Source: Microglena sp. YARC (Eukaryota > Chlorophyta > Chlorophyceae > Chlamydomonadales > Chlamydomonadaceae). From it: 64,000 nt of DNA. Positions 20,601-26,506 of the stretch are shown here, one piece after another. Position 1 is the stretch's first letter, and every line of letters starts with the position of its first letter. The notes under the pieces were generated by a model that searched no databases, had not been told where the DNA came from, and was given only the letters and a program-made list of their open reading frames with translations. Both the position numbers and the translations under genes were made by a program. Location: the NCBI GenBank assembly GCA_022414725.1, contig CM039465.1:45573565-45637564 (forward strand), written 5' to 3'.

Positions 20601-23188
20601 TAATGGTGGTGGTGATGTGGGTGGGGGGGGAGATGGTGGTGGTGGTGATGTGGGTGGGGAGGGGTGGTGGTAGTGGTGATGTGGGGGGGTGGGGGGGTGG
20701 GGGGGGGGTGGAGGTGAAGGTAATGTGGGTGGGAAGGGGGGGGGGGGGGGGGGGGGGGAGGTGTTGGCGCCCACCTCAACCTTTCCATGTATCTGTCTAT
20801 TATACATATCAAAAACAGCAGCTTACATCATGTTATTCCACTGGATACACGTTTTATGCAGCTTCCCAAGCGACACGGAAAATTGGTGAAGAGTGTCGGC
20901 AACGGACGGGCAGGTGGCAACGATGGAGCTGACCGAAGCCAGTTAGTTATGTGGCGTGACTTCGGAACAGAGTAACAGCTACTGGAAACTGGAGGGGACC
21001 AAATCTGGAGCTAGTTAGTGCGTCTAAAAGCTGTAAAGACAAGCATTCCAATGCCCTTGAAAGGTTTGGGATTGACCCGGTGGCTGGCTCATGGGCAGTC
21101 AGTACCTTCTATAATCTTATCCATCTGTCCCCAAAGCCCCATAATTAGGTACCAATGGTGACACATGAATACATAAATAGTAAGCTGTATTACGAGGCGT
21201 GAGGTTCAGGGGGCCAGCACGTTTGCTTGCACTGGGGCCAACCACCAGCACGACCACATCTTTGCTTCAATATTCCGCGCACAACTACTAACATACCTCA
21301 TATGGCAGGTGTCAGAAATACCAAAATGAAAAAAATCACAAGATGTTTTGAAAAAGGATAACCCCAATTAAAATGTCCGTCCGTCCGTCCTTCCGTCCGT
21401 CCGTCCTTCCGTCCGGCTGCCGTTCGTCCGTCCGTCCGTCCGTCCATCCGTCCGTCCGTCCGTCCGTTAGTCACAAAACAACATTTCCAGGTTTGATGGA
21501 AAACAACAAAAAACTTGAACATCCCAAATCATAGAGTAATTAGACACATTTATACCGAACAGATTTTCACAAGTACTGACATACCTCCGTACGTCATGGT
21601 TTGTGTCATAAATGATGACGCATATACAAACACTCCACACCAGTCAAAATCTACCCCCCCGGACAGTTATTTCGGCTTGTTTTGATGGTTTGGGGACCTA
21701 CGACCAGTTCAAACCCTGTGCTGAGCCAGTGATTTTTTATTAAACCTGAAAGTCTTTTTTTCTAACCTTATGGCTGTAGGCCTCCTCCAGGGACAGCGTT
21801 CTGGTGCTTGTCACAGCTTTTTATAGCTTTTTGTAGCTTTTTATGGCCACAGTAGGTTTATTTTATTTTGTATTCACTTTGTTTTACTCTTTTATTCGAG
21901 CTTTTACACATATAATTTCGCTAAAATGGGGTCAAAACTAGCGATCACTATAAAAAGCGGAATTCTACATGCGCCATGTGCACAAGCAACTTCTCAAAGG
22001 CCTGCAGCTCTACACAATACTTCACATACAATTAAATTATTACTGCAGCACGAACTCAGGGCCCGCAATGGTAAAACAATTGTTTGGGGTTCAGTTTATC
22101 AGTGCCTTTTTCGTTTAGTCCCTTATGATATCACGGTTGGGCAAGCCCATTTAGTCTAGTTGGCCCACTCCTGGACTGTTACAGGATACACACACACTCC
22201 CTCAAATAAAAAACGCAAAATGCGATCACCCTCCACCTGCTAACAATATTGTGCCCACCTCAACCTTTCCATGTATACACAACGGCAGCGTACATCATGT
22301 CACCCCACTGGATAATATGTCAACACTGTTTCAAGAACAGTTGTAATATGCACCACTGCTGCCAACACCCATTTTACCATATACCACTTCAGAATAACAG
22401 CTGTAATACGGACAACTGCTGTCAACACCCATATTAACATATAACCTTTTCAGAATATACAGTTACAGTACGCACTGCTGCTGCGTTGGGTACGTGGGTG
22501 TTGGCAGCATTTGTGATTTATACAAATGTGTCTTCTGATGAGGTTGCATCGGTATTGACGCCTATGAGATCTAGACTTAACCCATAGCTTTTATTTTCCG
22601 CTACGAGGAGCACTTTCTAGGCATCTCCCCTGGCTTGCTTCGCAGCCGAACCCAAGACAAAGTAGTGCATATGGGAGCTGACAGCATTAGCTTTTTGGTT
22701 ATGTTGAAATCTTGGGGCTTGGCCCAATGGCTGGCTCATGGAGCTGCCTAGAAGCTGCTGCTCATAGGGAAACAGAAAAGCTATGACCTAACCCTCACCA
22801 CCCATGGAATGAAGGCCTTACCCTTAACACCCATGAAATCCAGACCTAACCCTCACCACCCATGGGATCCAGACCTAACCCTCACCACCCATGGAATTAA
22901 GGCCTTACCCTTAACACCCATGGGGTCCAGACCTAACCCTCAACACCCATGGAATGAAGGCCATACCCTGGACACCCATGAACTTACCTCGGAAGAGATG
23001 CCTTGGTAGTAGGTGGCGTCCTGTTTGAATGTAGGCTCTCTGTTCATCTTGTCAACACACTTGGACACAAGCGCCAACACTGCTGCATCGACAGACGGTA
23101 CTGGATCCTTCTGGTTGAACGCTGCCTTGGTGTACTGAGGTACAGGGGGGTACTTCTGAGCCATGTCCTCTGCCACCATGTGGCCACT
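1..23188 (-). CDS. SUV3: SUV3-type DExH RNA helicase gene (gene span, 3' end outside window)
   Basis: SUV3 (SUPV3L1) is an NTP-dependent RNA helicase of the Ski2-like DExH group. In other eukaryotes it works mainly in mitochondria in RNA turnover with an exoribonuclease. Exons read right to left give, in family order, GPTNSGKT (motif I, Walker A), CTIEM, DEIQ (motif II), the block [11 protein letters not shown] with [21 protein letters not shown], and a divergent motif [10 protein letters not shown]. Junction phases agree at 15141/9259 (0), 9128/5183 (0), 5043/3960 (0), 3565/1445 (0), 1342/131 (2) and 19323/15345 (2). Motif VI and the C-terminal domain would lie before base 1. The 5' start and any targeting peptide were not found. 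Intron sizes reach about 5.9 kb and are almost wholly tandem repeats. Family assignment is secure; whether the gene is intact is not, because motif V is altered and one exon has near-identical decayed copies. Confidence 0.88.
50..131 (-). CDS. SUV3: SUV3 exon with divergent motif V
   Basis: The minus strand after an acceptor (CATTCCAG, exon starting at 131) reads [20 protein letters not shown]. This matches the SUV3 motif V block, usually VLVASDAIGMGLNLNI. The upstream exon ends in phase 2 (GG) and this exon supplies one base, giving an in-frame glycine. Two conserved positions differ: Met-Gly of the DAIGMGLN block is Val-Arg here. The 3' boundary is unclear because no strong donor follows, so 50 is approximate. 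It could be the real exon or a decayed copy, with the true one further left. Confidence 0.6.
155..340. repeat. (ATTC/ATCC)n microsatellite
   Basis: Imperfect ATTC, ATCC and GTCC tetramers fill an intron of the helicase gene between the exon at 131 and the exon at 1342. It grades into the CCGT/CTGT array to its right. Confidence 0.9.
340..1135. repeat. (GTCC/GTCT)n tetranucleotide array with higher-order units
   Basis: About 800 bp of GTCC, GTCT and GTTT tetramers with recurring longer units, for example a block with TTGGTCCCTCTGCCCGTCAC repeated near 633, 800, 865 and 930. Open frames on both strands are products of the repeat (Ser/Val/Cys/Pro-rich), not genes. A related (CCGT)n tract occurs at 21375-21475. 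Confidence 0.92.
1258..1325. repeat. (AAAT)n microsatellite
   Basis: AATA and AAAC tetramers just downstream (minus-strand sense) of the donor of the exon at 1342-1445. Confidence 0.85.
1342..1445 (-). CDS. SUV3: SUV3 exon: YGALPPETR block
   Basis: This is a 104-nt exon from acceptor TTTTACTGCAG to donor GTAGGTGC. It reads [20 protein letters not shown] and onward to [15 protein letters not shown]. It matches the start of the second RecA-like domain of SUV3, where YGSLPPETR and LFND are hallmark residues. The exon starts in phase 0, fitting the end of the exon at 3565, and ends in phase 2, fitting the exon at 131. Its acceptor edge is the source of the 89-bp array to its right. Confidence 0.88.
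1456..3155. repeat. 89-bp minisatellite derived from an exon acceptor edge, with (GGT)n
   Basis: About 18 units of 83-92 bp. Each has a (GGT)n run, a GGGTGAAGGTCATAGGACAC segment, and a segment that on the minus strand reads CGCAGAGAATTGAGGCATC. The last part matches the acceptor and first codons of the real exon at 1445 (TGCAGAGCATTGAGGCATC). The copies at 3015-3055 are closest to the real exon (CTGCAGCACAG, CACACCTTGTGC). The array fills the 3' part of the intron, so each unit still carries an AG acceptor. Confidence 0.93.
3245..3520 (-). pseudogene. two decayed tandem copies of the GDCIVAF exon
   Basis: Copies lie near 3255-3355 and 3400-3500. On the minus strand the right copy reads [20 protein letters not shown] and the left copy reads [10 protein letters not shown] followed by RK and a stop. 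Both keep flanking intron sequence, including the region around the donor. They lie downstream of the intact copy ending at 3565, so they are probably intronic relics. Confidence 0.75.
3565..3640 (-). CDS. SUV3: SUV3 exon: GDCIVAF block
   Basis: The minus strand reads [20 protein letters not shown] then A, before donor GTGGGTGA. The block matches the segment of SUV3 that joins the two helicase domains (GDCIVAFSR). It ends in phase 0, matching the next exon, so the joined product reads GIKA then SIEAST. The 5' boundary is uncertain: the acceptor may be GGGAG near 3640 or lie a little further right. Confidence 0.72.
3925..3960 (-). CDS. SUV3: SUV3 short exon: VREYSR block
   Basis: After an ACACAG acceptor the minus strand reads [11 protein letters not shown], then either a donor GTAGAG or read-through as VEPQSLSQ. 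With the upstream exon ending in KLE (phase 0) this gives [13 protein letters not shown], matching the EV-x-Y-x-RL segment of the family. The 3' end is uncertain. If the early donor is used, the linker before GDCIVAF is about 12 residues shorter than usual. Confidence 0.6.
3965..4070. repeat. (GT)n and (GGGGT)n microsatellite
   Basis: GT and G-rich runs directly upstream (minus sense) of the VREYSR exon. On the coding strand they form a CA/CCCCA-rich stretch before the acceptor. A second (GT)n tract sits at 4171-4220. Confidence 0.9.
4130..4173 (-). pseudogene. copy of the VREYSR exon edge
   Basis: The minus strand reads [10 protein letters not shown] then a stop. It has the same ACACAG-type acceptor preceded by CA repeats as the intact exon at 3960. 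It lies upstream of the real exon, as expected for an acceptor-side copy. Confidence 0.7.
4225..4455. repeat. tandem repeat, about 70-110 bp, three copies
   Basis: The segment GAGGGAAGCCATGGGTTGGA and its variants recur at about 4230, 4311 and 4426, separated by GTGGTGGTG-type spacers. The stretch is intronic in the helicase gene. Confidence 0.8.
4496..5035 (-). repeat. four tandem copies of a SUV3 exon 3' half plus donor
   Basis: Units of about 140 bp at roughly 4500, 4640, 4775 and 4915 each contain a minus-strand version of [15 protein letters not shown] followed by a GTATGCC donor and adjacent intron. The source is the exon at 5043-5183, just upstream in the minus sense. The copy at 4915 is the best preserved. 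The copies lack the first half of the exon. Confidence 0.85.
5043..5183 (-). CDS. SUV3: SUV3 exon: [11 protein letters not shown] block
   Basis: This 141-nt exon (phase 0-0) runs from acceptor CTTGCGCAG to donor GTATGCCC. It reads [20 protein letters not shown], then NEIHVCGD and [14 protein letters not shown]. It follows DEIQ directly, giving [12 protein letters not shown]. This matches the diagnostic SUV3 region where the helicase core continues with [11 protein letters not shown] and the CGD/CGE motif. Partial copies of its two halves flank it on the corresponding sides. Confidence 0.93.
5205..5292 (-). pseudogene. copy of the exon 5' half (acceptor side)
   Basis: The minus strand reads [20 protein letters not shown] then NEIH, after a TTGCGCAG acceptor, and then diverges. 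It lies upstream of the intact exon at 5183 and carries only its first half. It could be spliced in by mistake or as an alternative, because its acceptor is intact. Confidence 0.82.
5305..5530. repeat. three tandem copies of a unit of about 70-78 bp
   Basis: The unit contains AATATTCATCCGGTCGTAAG and GTACCTGTATGCATTTA. Copies start near 5313, 5391 and 5468. It is intronic, between the decayed exon half and the 30-bp satellite. Confidence 0.88.
5525..5570 (-). pseudogene. relic of the DEIQ exon donor edge
   Basis: The minus strand reads LAVLYKTQ followed by GTACTG, resembling VAVLDEIQ and GTACTGAGC at the 3' edge of the exon at 9128. It sits at the far end of the same intron, on the other side of the 30-bp satellite, as if the array had grown inside a duplicated donor region. 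Confidence 0.55.
5655..9085. repeat. 30-bp satellite array, about 110 copies
   Basis: The unit on the plus strand is ATAGAGATACAGTATTAAAT followed by GTCATATATG. From about 6390 to 8730 copies are almost identical, apart from one TATAAT variant at 7635. Both ends carry more variants. The right-end subfamily (8740-9000) has TATAATATATG in place of GTCATATATG. The unit length is a multiple of three with no minus-strand stop, so it gives a spurious ORF of more than 1,000 codons with a decapeptide repeat. It fills an intron of the helicase gene. Confidence 0.97.
9128..9259 (-). CDS. SUV3: SUV3 exon: CTIEM and DEIQ (motif II)
   Basis: This 132-nt exon (phase 0-0) runs from acceptor CTGCCAG to donor GTACTGAG. 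It reads [16 protein letters not shown], then [20 protein letters not shown] and DEIQ. The LLTGE, CT-x-EM and VAVxDEIQ residues are SUV3 hallmarks; DEIQ is the Walker B/DExH-type motif that coordinates magnesium. It joins the exon at 15141 in phase 0 (GALNQ plus AGVRC), although the intron between them is about 5.9 kb of tandem repeats. Confidence 0.93.
9265..9720. repeat. GTGTGGTGTGGTTTG array, units of about 50-60 bp
   Basis: G/T-only pentamer-like runs punctuated by TTAGTGAGAGTG recur about nine times. The array starts right at the acceptor of the exon at 9259 and is intronic. Confidence 0.92.
9755..10455. repeat. AT-rich minisatellite TATGCCTATAATTTATGCA
   Basis: Units of 18-19 bp in dimers of about 37 bp alternate TATAATATATGCC and TATAATTTATGCA forms, with some AAGCC variants. 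The array is intronic in the helicase gene. Confidence 0.93.
10480..10668. mobile_element. foldback/MITE-like element copy
   Basis: The left end holds GGTAGCTCCCTGAGCCAGCC and the right end holds GCTGAATAGCCAGTCAGGGT then AGCTGCTTAGAAGCTG. This is the same inverted-end element seen at 18268-18362, 22600-22785, 26755-27085, 49868-49930 and 63640-63850. It splits two tandem arrays in the same intron. Confidence 0.7.
10675..14450. repeat. minisatellite array of 3.8 kb, units of 24-37 bp
   Basis: The consensus is TATGCCTATGTCTATGCC then TCTGCCTGTAAGCTGCGCC, with frequent loss or gain of TATGCC hexamers and CTCTGCC/CTTTGCC variants. There are roughly 110 units. The stretch GTAAGCTGCGCC is the most constant part. 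Higher-order blocks recur, for example the similar segments 13108-13330 and 13331-13550. ORFs here are repeat artefacts. Confidence 0.96.
14530..15140 (-). repeat. 100-bp minisatellite from a SUV3 donor edge, six copies
   Basis: The units have a period of 100 bp, with CACTTGGTTCAATGCTCCAA recurring at about 14540 (decayed), 14639, 14739, 14839, 14939, 15039 and in the real exon at 15139. On the minus strand this is TTGGAGCATTGAACCAAGTG, the last codons plus GTGCGT donor of the exon at 15141-15345. The rest of the unit is intron sequence (ACATATGTAATGCATAGG). It lies immediately downstream of the donor. Confidence 0.94.
15141..15345 (-). CDS. SUV3: SUV3 exon: motif I GPTNSGKT
   Basis: This 205-nt exon (phase 2 in, phase 0 out) runs from acceptor GGCTCCACAG to donor GTGCGTGT. 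It reads [20 protein letters not shown], then [20 protein letters not shown] and [28 protein letters not shown] is the Walker A motif of SUV3 helicases; PHTW and GVYCGPLRLLA-like residues on either side are family-specific. CAPLRLLA replaces the usual CGPLRLLA. Confidence 0.95.
15346..15720 (-). repeat. tandem copies of the motif I exon's acceptor side
   Basis: GCCGTGGCATCGGAGGGGCAC and its variants recur at about 15353, 15418, 15483, 15553, 15631 and 15690. The copies at 15483-15550 and 15553-15630 also include the beginning of the exon: the minus strand resembles VDLRQPHTW and the RA-RA segment with changes. All lie upstream of the exon's acceptor. Confidence 0.85.
15835..17930. repeat. minisatellite of about 115 bp, roughly 18 copies
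   Basis: The unit contains ATTCCCTCATGGGGCGCTAC, TTGAGGTTCCCTTATATGGC, CTAGTACTGATCATATGTTC and ACTCAGGGGCATTGGTAGAG. Copies diverge gradually to the right. One related unit sits at 19075-19175, next to the exon at 19323. Part of the unit (GACTCTGACAATAACGTAATTCC) resembles the donor flank of that exon (GACTCAGACAATTACCTTCG). Confidence 0.93.
17925..17992. mobile_element. MITE-like end, GGGGGCGGCAAATAGATCTA
   Basis: The inverted complement of this end (TAGATCAATTTGCCGCCCCC) occurs at 29500-29522. Palindromic AGATCTATATAGATCT motifs follow here and at 18915-18945, 18985-19065, 29235-29290 and 29455-29500. Confidence 0.5.
18268..18362. mobile_element. short foldback element copy
   Basis: The ends GCTTCTAGGCAGCTCCCCTG and AGGGAGCTGCCTAGAAGC are inverted repeats around a short core containing GGCTATTCAGCCAAAACTAA. 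This is the shortest copy of the element in the window. A (CAT)n run follows at 18370-18400. Confidence 0.8.
18487..18885 (-). pseudogene. possible transposon-derived zinc-finger ORF fragment
   Basis: A 132-codon minus ORF lies inside a helicase-gene intron. It has a segment with [11 protein letters not shown] then NAHMKACKG, spacing C-x2-C, His, Cys. This resembles BED/C2H2-like fingers that precede hAT-type transposases. The flanks are unremarkable and no catalytic domain is seen. It may also be a chance ORF or a host exon. Confidence 0.3.
18915..19065. repeat. AT-rich palindromes (AGATCTATATAGATCT) and (TA)n
   Basis: GATAGATCTATATAGATCTATCGG is a near-perfect palindrome at about 19022-19046, beside (AT)n and (AG)n runs. 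It is related to the MITE-like ends listed at 17925 and 29500. Confidence 0.7.
19180..19290 (+). repeat. interspersed repeat with CCTCCAGGGACAGCGTT
   Basis: The segment from AGTGATCGTTTTTTCAAACC to TAGGGCC recurs at 21730-21855 (same strand) and 28985-29115 (opposite strand). It is low-copy and dispersed, with no coding potential. The element type is unknown. Confidence 0.75.
19323..19398 (-). CDS. SUV3: SUV3 N-terminal exon
   Basis: The minus strand reads [20 protein letters not shown] then AEFR, ending at donor GTAATTG in phase 2. Joined to the exon at 15345 it gives [18 protein letters not shown], matching the LRK-x-SDLR-x-P-x-W spacing that precedes motif I in the family. The acceptor is either TTGCAG (exon start 19398, phase 1) or an AG eight bases further in (19390, phase 0). 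The latter would fit the phase-0 end of the exon at 22988. Confidence 0.7.
19405..19680 (-). repeat. copies of the exon's acceptor flank with (GAATGGT)n
   Basis: Segments such as AACTTCTCAGCTGAATAGTG and GTTGACACCTGCAGCATTG echo the acceptor flank CTGCTCAGCTGCAAGTTGAA then ACCTGCAGCATTGGTGG at 19390-19430. They are embedded in ATGGTGAATGGTGAA repeats. They lie upstream of the exon, on the acceptor side. Confidence 0.7.
19680..19785 (-). mobile_element. SINE-like repeat copy (minus orientation)
   Basis: GGGACTTGCCCAACCGTGAC then AGGAAGG is the reverse of AGCCCTTCCTATCACGGTTG in the cluster at 45.9-46.9 kb. It is followed by TGATGAACTGACCCCACACAAT. See the cluster entry at 45866. Confidence 0.7.
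19790..20080. other. intergenic or intronic stretch, no gene seen
   Basis: It holds a (GGGT)n and (TGTG)n microsatellite at 19775-19925 and an A-run at about 19968. I see no supported coding sequence. Confidence 0.6.
20080..20460. repeat. tandem repeat of about 85-105 bp, four copies
   Basis: AATTCGCCTGGCCTGTCAGA then AGGTAGGTATGCAGCTCAGG and CACCCACC runs recur at about 20095, 20190, 20310 and 20420. Because AGGTAGGT and CAGCTCAG resemble splice junctions, this could be another amplified junction, but no source exon was identified. Confidence 0.88.
20515..20762. repeat. (GGT)n with poly-G, potential G-quadruplex
   Basis: GGTGGTGGT and GTGGGGGGG motifs end in an uninterrupted run of 23 G residues (20736-20758). 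The opposite-strand proline-rich ORFs are artefacts of this composition. Confidence 0.9.
20762..20995 (+). repeat. dispersed repeats shared with 22250 and with 31100/41850
   Basis: GCCCACCTCAACCTTTCCAT then TACATCATGT and CCACTGGATA recur at 22252-22315. GAGCTGACCGAAGCCAGTTAG resembles the repeats at 31100-31275 and 41830-42050 (inverted). Confidence 0.65.
22045..22205 (+). mobile_element. SINE-like repeat copy
   Basis: It holds GTAAAACAATTGTTTGGGGT, ATCACGGTTGGGCAAGCCC, CTGGACTGTTACAGGATAC and an ACACAC end, in the same order as the copies at 45.9-46.9 kb. Confidence 0.75.
22598..22785. mobile_element. foldback/MITE-like element copy
   Basis: The left end has GGCATCTCCCCTGGCTTGCTTCG; the right end has TGGCTGGCTCATGGAGCTGCC then TAGAAGCTGCTGCTC. 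The core includes AACCCAAGACAAAGTAGTGCA and TGAAATCTTGGGGCTTGGCCC, shared with the copies at 26755 and 63640. Confidence 0.8.
22798..22982. repeat. minisatellite of about 33 bp at a donor site
   Basis: CACCCATGGAATGAAGGCCT and CACCCATGGGATCCAGACCT alternate about six times, ending at the AACTTACCTC that is the minus-strand donor of the exon at 22988. The unit resembles that donor flank (GTAAGTTCATGGGTGTCCAG), so this looks like a donor-edge array. Confidence 0.8.
22988..23188 (-). CDS. candidate 5' exon of the helicase gene
   Basis: A 201-nt stretch in phase 0-0 lies between acceptor TTCCCAG and donor GTAAGTTC. It reads [15 protein letters not shown], then [16 protein letters not shown] and TYYQGISSE. 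Composition is ordinary protein, unlike the repeats around it. It is on the same strand and upstream of the SUV3 exons and its end phase fits one of two acceptors at 19390. The N-terminal part of SUV3 is poorly conserved, so sequence alone does not prove membership. The open frame continues to 23416. Confidence 0.5.
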
Positions 23189-23419
23189 CTGGGAATGGGA
23201 TGATGGTGATGATCGAATGGACGGGTCATACTTAGGATTAACCCGAACCCGATTAGGGGTTGCTGTCCTTGTGCGGAGCTGCTGTCCTTGTGCTGAAAAC
23301 AGACCGGGTAAGTAGGATAGGCAGGGGATGTGGAAGAACCTAGGGTACTGGGCTGCTTGCTGCAGGTGTGTGGCGTTGCACACACGTAGCAATTCCCATA
23401 GGTTATACCTCCCCATCTG

Positions 23420-24730
23420 ATGTGTCGATCGGGGGGTGGGGGCTGGGCCTGGGGGAAGTCTAAGGGACAGATGTCAGGAGGGGAGCTGCTGAGGGTAAGG
23501 AGGCCTCAGAAGATGGCCGGCAGATCTTAACTCAGTAAAGGGTCTTGGGGAGTCTAGTCTATAGGGCAGCTGCCATGGGGGAAGCTGCAGAAGGTTCAGA
23601 GGTCTTGGAAGAGGGCCGATAAGTCTTTAAGATTCCGTTTCAGTCAAGTTGCATGCAAGCATGCATGCATGCAGGCATAGCACAGGCTTCCATCCATGTC
23701 AGTCTTGGCCTCATGCATCCTCGTTGTCGCTGCGTGCCTTGATTTTATGCACCTTCTGATCGTAGCGAGAGGCCGTGATAGCGCGAATTGAATTGAATCG
23801 AATTGAAAAAGTTCGCAGTTATTCGTTGGTACGGCAAACCGCCTAATGTCTGAGTCGAAAAAGAGGCGACGGCTCACCCCGATAAATCGTCCAGAGAGTA
23901 GCTTACAGCTTGAGCCAACATACAGGCTATGAGAAAGCAAGCAGGGTGAGACCTCCGGGGTGGGTAAGAACGCGTGAGAACTAAGGGGGAGGAGAGAACC
24001 CCCATGACAGGCAATGATCAGGACCACAGGTCCTGGGTTCACCAGGTATTGGGGTCTGACATATACGATGATCCCTCCTACCGTGCCGGGGAGTTCGTTG
24101 TGGGTTGGTTGGCTATACAACCCGGATCAGGAGCTTTGGGACAGATACGCAGTATCCCAGAACTCCCTTGCTCCATAGAAACCCGCCCTTGCCGACATTG
24201 GTTTCATATTCCTCAGATGGCGCAGCTCTGCTAATCTTGTAAGTCGATCGAGTGCGACATCGAGTACCCCGTGACAAGTGCGAACCAAGTTACTTGTGCG
24301 TTCTCTGTCTTCCTTCCTCTACTGCCACTCAACCGATATCGCTTCTGGCCGAAGTGCTTAGGTTGATGTTGATGCTTGTGCAAACCGCAGGTTGCAATGC
24401 GTCATGCTAGAGTTGGTCGATCCCACGATTGATCTCACTTGAGACGCGCTCGACCATCGATCAGTGAGTGGTAAGTACATTATGATGCCTCGGTTGCATC
24501 ATCCATGTTGAGCAGTGTGTGGTGCTTGCCTTGTCTACCGACCGTTTGTGTAACCAACGGTTGTGAGGACATGGGGCCACAGGTTGCTCCTTATGCCGGC
24601 AGCATGGCCAAGGTCACCCTGAAGGACCAGATGGGATATCCCCCCCTCCCCCCACCCCCCCACCCCCCACCCCATCCTACCTCCCCAGCCACCACACACA
24701 TATCCTATTAGTTTAAACCCTGAACTCATA
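23420..24730. other. spacer between the two genes, no gene supported
   Basis: There is no convincing exon on either strand. Short ORFs near 23644-24234 show no recognisable domain. A C-run sits at 24640-24670. Promoters of the divergent genes could lie here or just to the right, but I could not identify motifs. Confidence 0.5.
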
Positions 24731-24731
24731 C

Positions 24732-24870
24732 CTTAATTGGAGCTGTGTAACTTCCGTACAAGCCATTGTTGCGCCTGAACAGCATCAGCAAGGTTACTAA
24801 TCACCACATCTTCTTGGAATTCACCACACCCACCTAGCCTCTGCACAAGGACTAACACAATATTTATATG
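24732..24870 (-). CDS. possible minus-strand exon, unassigned
   Basis: The minus strand reads LVLVQRLGGCGEFQEDVVIS then NLADAVQAQQWLVRKLHSSN and a stop overlapping a GTATGAG donor-like site. Composition is protein-like, and it faintly resembles [15 protein letters not shown] of the exon at 5043. The source and function are unknown; it may be a chance ORF or a decayed copy. Confidence 0.22.
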
Positions 24871-24959
24871 TGGTGGAAGATGTGCCCATCACTTGTGAGG
24901 GAAAAACTAGAATTGCCTTCTAATACGATATCCTTATATAATGGTGTTCTAAACATTCC

Positions 24960-25000
24960 TTGCACATGGATCCTTCTGGTTGAACGCTGCCTTCCTGAAG
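24960..25000. repeat. displaced fragment of the exon at 22988
   Basis: GGATCCTTCTGGTTGAACGC then TGCCTT, followed by GGTAGGTAAGG, is an almost exact copy of 23103-23130. On the minus strand it reads AFNQKDP. It sits about 1.8 kb upstream of that exon. Confidence 0.75.
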
Positions 25001-25080
25001 GTAGGTAAGGTAGGGACCTAGAGACCCAGGGACCTCATTCCCCCCTCATTCTCTGTGTTTTCAACTATTCCTTTCTGCAG

Positions 25081-26506
25081 ATGCCAGGTGTTGTGGCGCC
25101 TCCACCTGAGTCTGTACAGACGTCCACAGCGCCAAAGAATGGGACCCCGTCAGAGAAGGCTCAGATCTGGCCCATGTCTGCATTGAGCCACCTTCTGGAT
25201 GGCAATAAAGCGAAGCAGGTGGCGTTGGATGAGACCGGGGCAGGCTCGTCGAAGAAGTTAGGCAACCTGTTCGGTGCGGATATCGTATTGGAACACGTCC
25301 GGTTGGTCACTCCTCCTGGCTTCCTCATCGCAGCACTCTTAGGCCATTGCCTTTACCATCTGACCTATAAGAAAGTGCAAGAGCGCGGTGCTAGCAAGAA
25401 GCTTGTGCATGTGGCGCTAAAAGTGGCTGAGAGCTCAATCGGGGATGACTCTGTACAGCTGAAAGTGTCACCGAGCAGTAATGTTCGGTACTCAAACCCT
25501 CTGTTTGATTTTGCAGAGGCATCTAATGTGGCAGCATTAGATGCAGCCAAAGCTCAAACAGAGAATGCTGGTGAAGATGAAGGAAGCAAGAGCGCAGCTG
25601 GTGACGGTGTCAGCTTGGATGCCTCAGCATTGGCAGATGCTGACTCTAAGAAGGCAGGAGTGCCAGCTGTCCTGGCTGGACTGATCCATATCCTGTCTCA
25701 TGCGACAAGATTTGCCAAGCCTTCAGTCCTTGTTGGCTCCCTGGGCTTCACTTGGTTCTTAGGGGCCCGCTTTGCAGGCAGCGGAACAGGTGCTAGCGCT
25801 CAATCGACCCCAGGTGGGCAAAGCGGGGGCAAAACATGGAAGGAGGCGGCGGGCAAGGAGAAAGGCCTTGCTGAAGTGCAGAAATCGGTTCAACAACGAG
25901 CCCTAGCTGAGAAGATGGCAGCTGAGAAAGCAGCCCACGAGAAGGCTGCACTAGAGAGGGCGGCCAAGGAGTACTTGGAAGCGCTGGCAGTATTGGAGGA
26001 GGCCAAACGCCAGGAAAGAGCTGCAAGGGATCTGATCGCAAGGGAGAAGGCTCATCGTGATGAAGCTTCCCGCAAGTTGGCTGCCGCAGAGAGCGTGATG
26101 AAGAAGTATGAGAAGAAGGAGAGGGCGGCTAGCATTCAGGCGGGGAAGGAGAGGGCTGCGAGAGAGAAAGCTTCCGCAGAGCTTGCTGCTGCTGTTGGGA
26201 TGGTGTATGAAACCCCCACAGCAGCTGCACAAACAATTGGTGATGAGAAGGTACCAGCCATTAAGGCTGATGACAAGCTTGAGGGTGAGGAGGTGGTAGG
26301 TGGGGCAGCATCTACCATGTCCAGTGCGGCCAAGAGCTCCAGTGTGGAGGGTGAGAGCAAGGGTGCTGGGTCTTCTCTGGCAGGGGAAGCCAAGCCACCT
26401 GGCATCAAGCCACCTGAGCCTCCTCGCATCTCCCTAGGCCCACCTGTGGCCCCCCCCGTCGTGGACAAGCCGCTTGTGGCAGCGCAGGGGCAAGAAGCAG
26501 TGGCAG
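25081..26506 (+). CDS. giant gene, exon 1 seen
   Basis: It starts at ATG directly after a CCTTTCTGCAG acceptor, in frame 0, so it may be the first coding exon after a 5' UTR intron or an internal exon. Residues 76-96 (TPPGFLIAALLGHCLYHLTY) and 214-229 (PSVLVGSLGFTWFLGA) are hydrophobic. Residues 253-372 form a highly charged helical or coiled-coil region rich in EKAAxE. A Pro-rich tail follows. The donor is GTGGGT, phase 1. There is no obvious cleavable signal peptide at the Met. Confidence 0.8.

Larger units (their letters stand above)
21000..22800. other. non-coding stretch with dispersed repeats
   Basis: It contains a repeat shared with 47205-47300 (GGCGTGAGGTTCAGGGGGCC, GTTTGCTTGCAC) at 21195-21295, (CCGT)n at 21375-21475, a copy of the CCTCCAGGGACAGCGTT repeat at 21730-21855, a SINE-like copy at 22045-22200 and a foldback element at 22600-22785. 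I found no coding region I can support. It probably belongs to a helicase-gene intron. Confidence 0.6.

Noticed and set aside
23644..24234. Two ORFs of 86 and 158 codons in the intergenic spacer
   Set aside because: They are ordinary in length for chance, overlap on opposite strands, show no domain I recognise and have no convincing splice borders.
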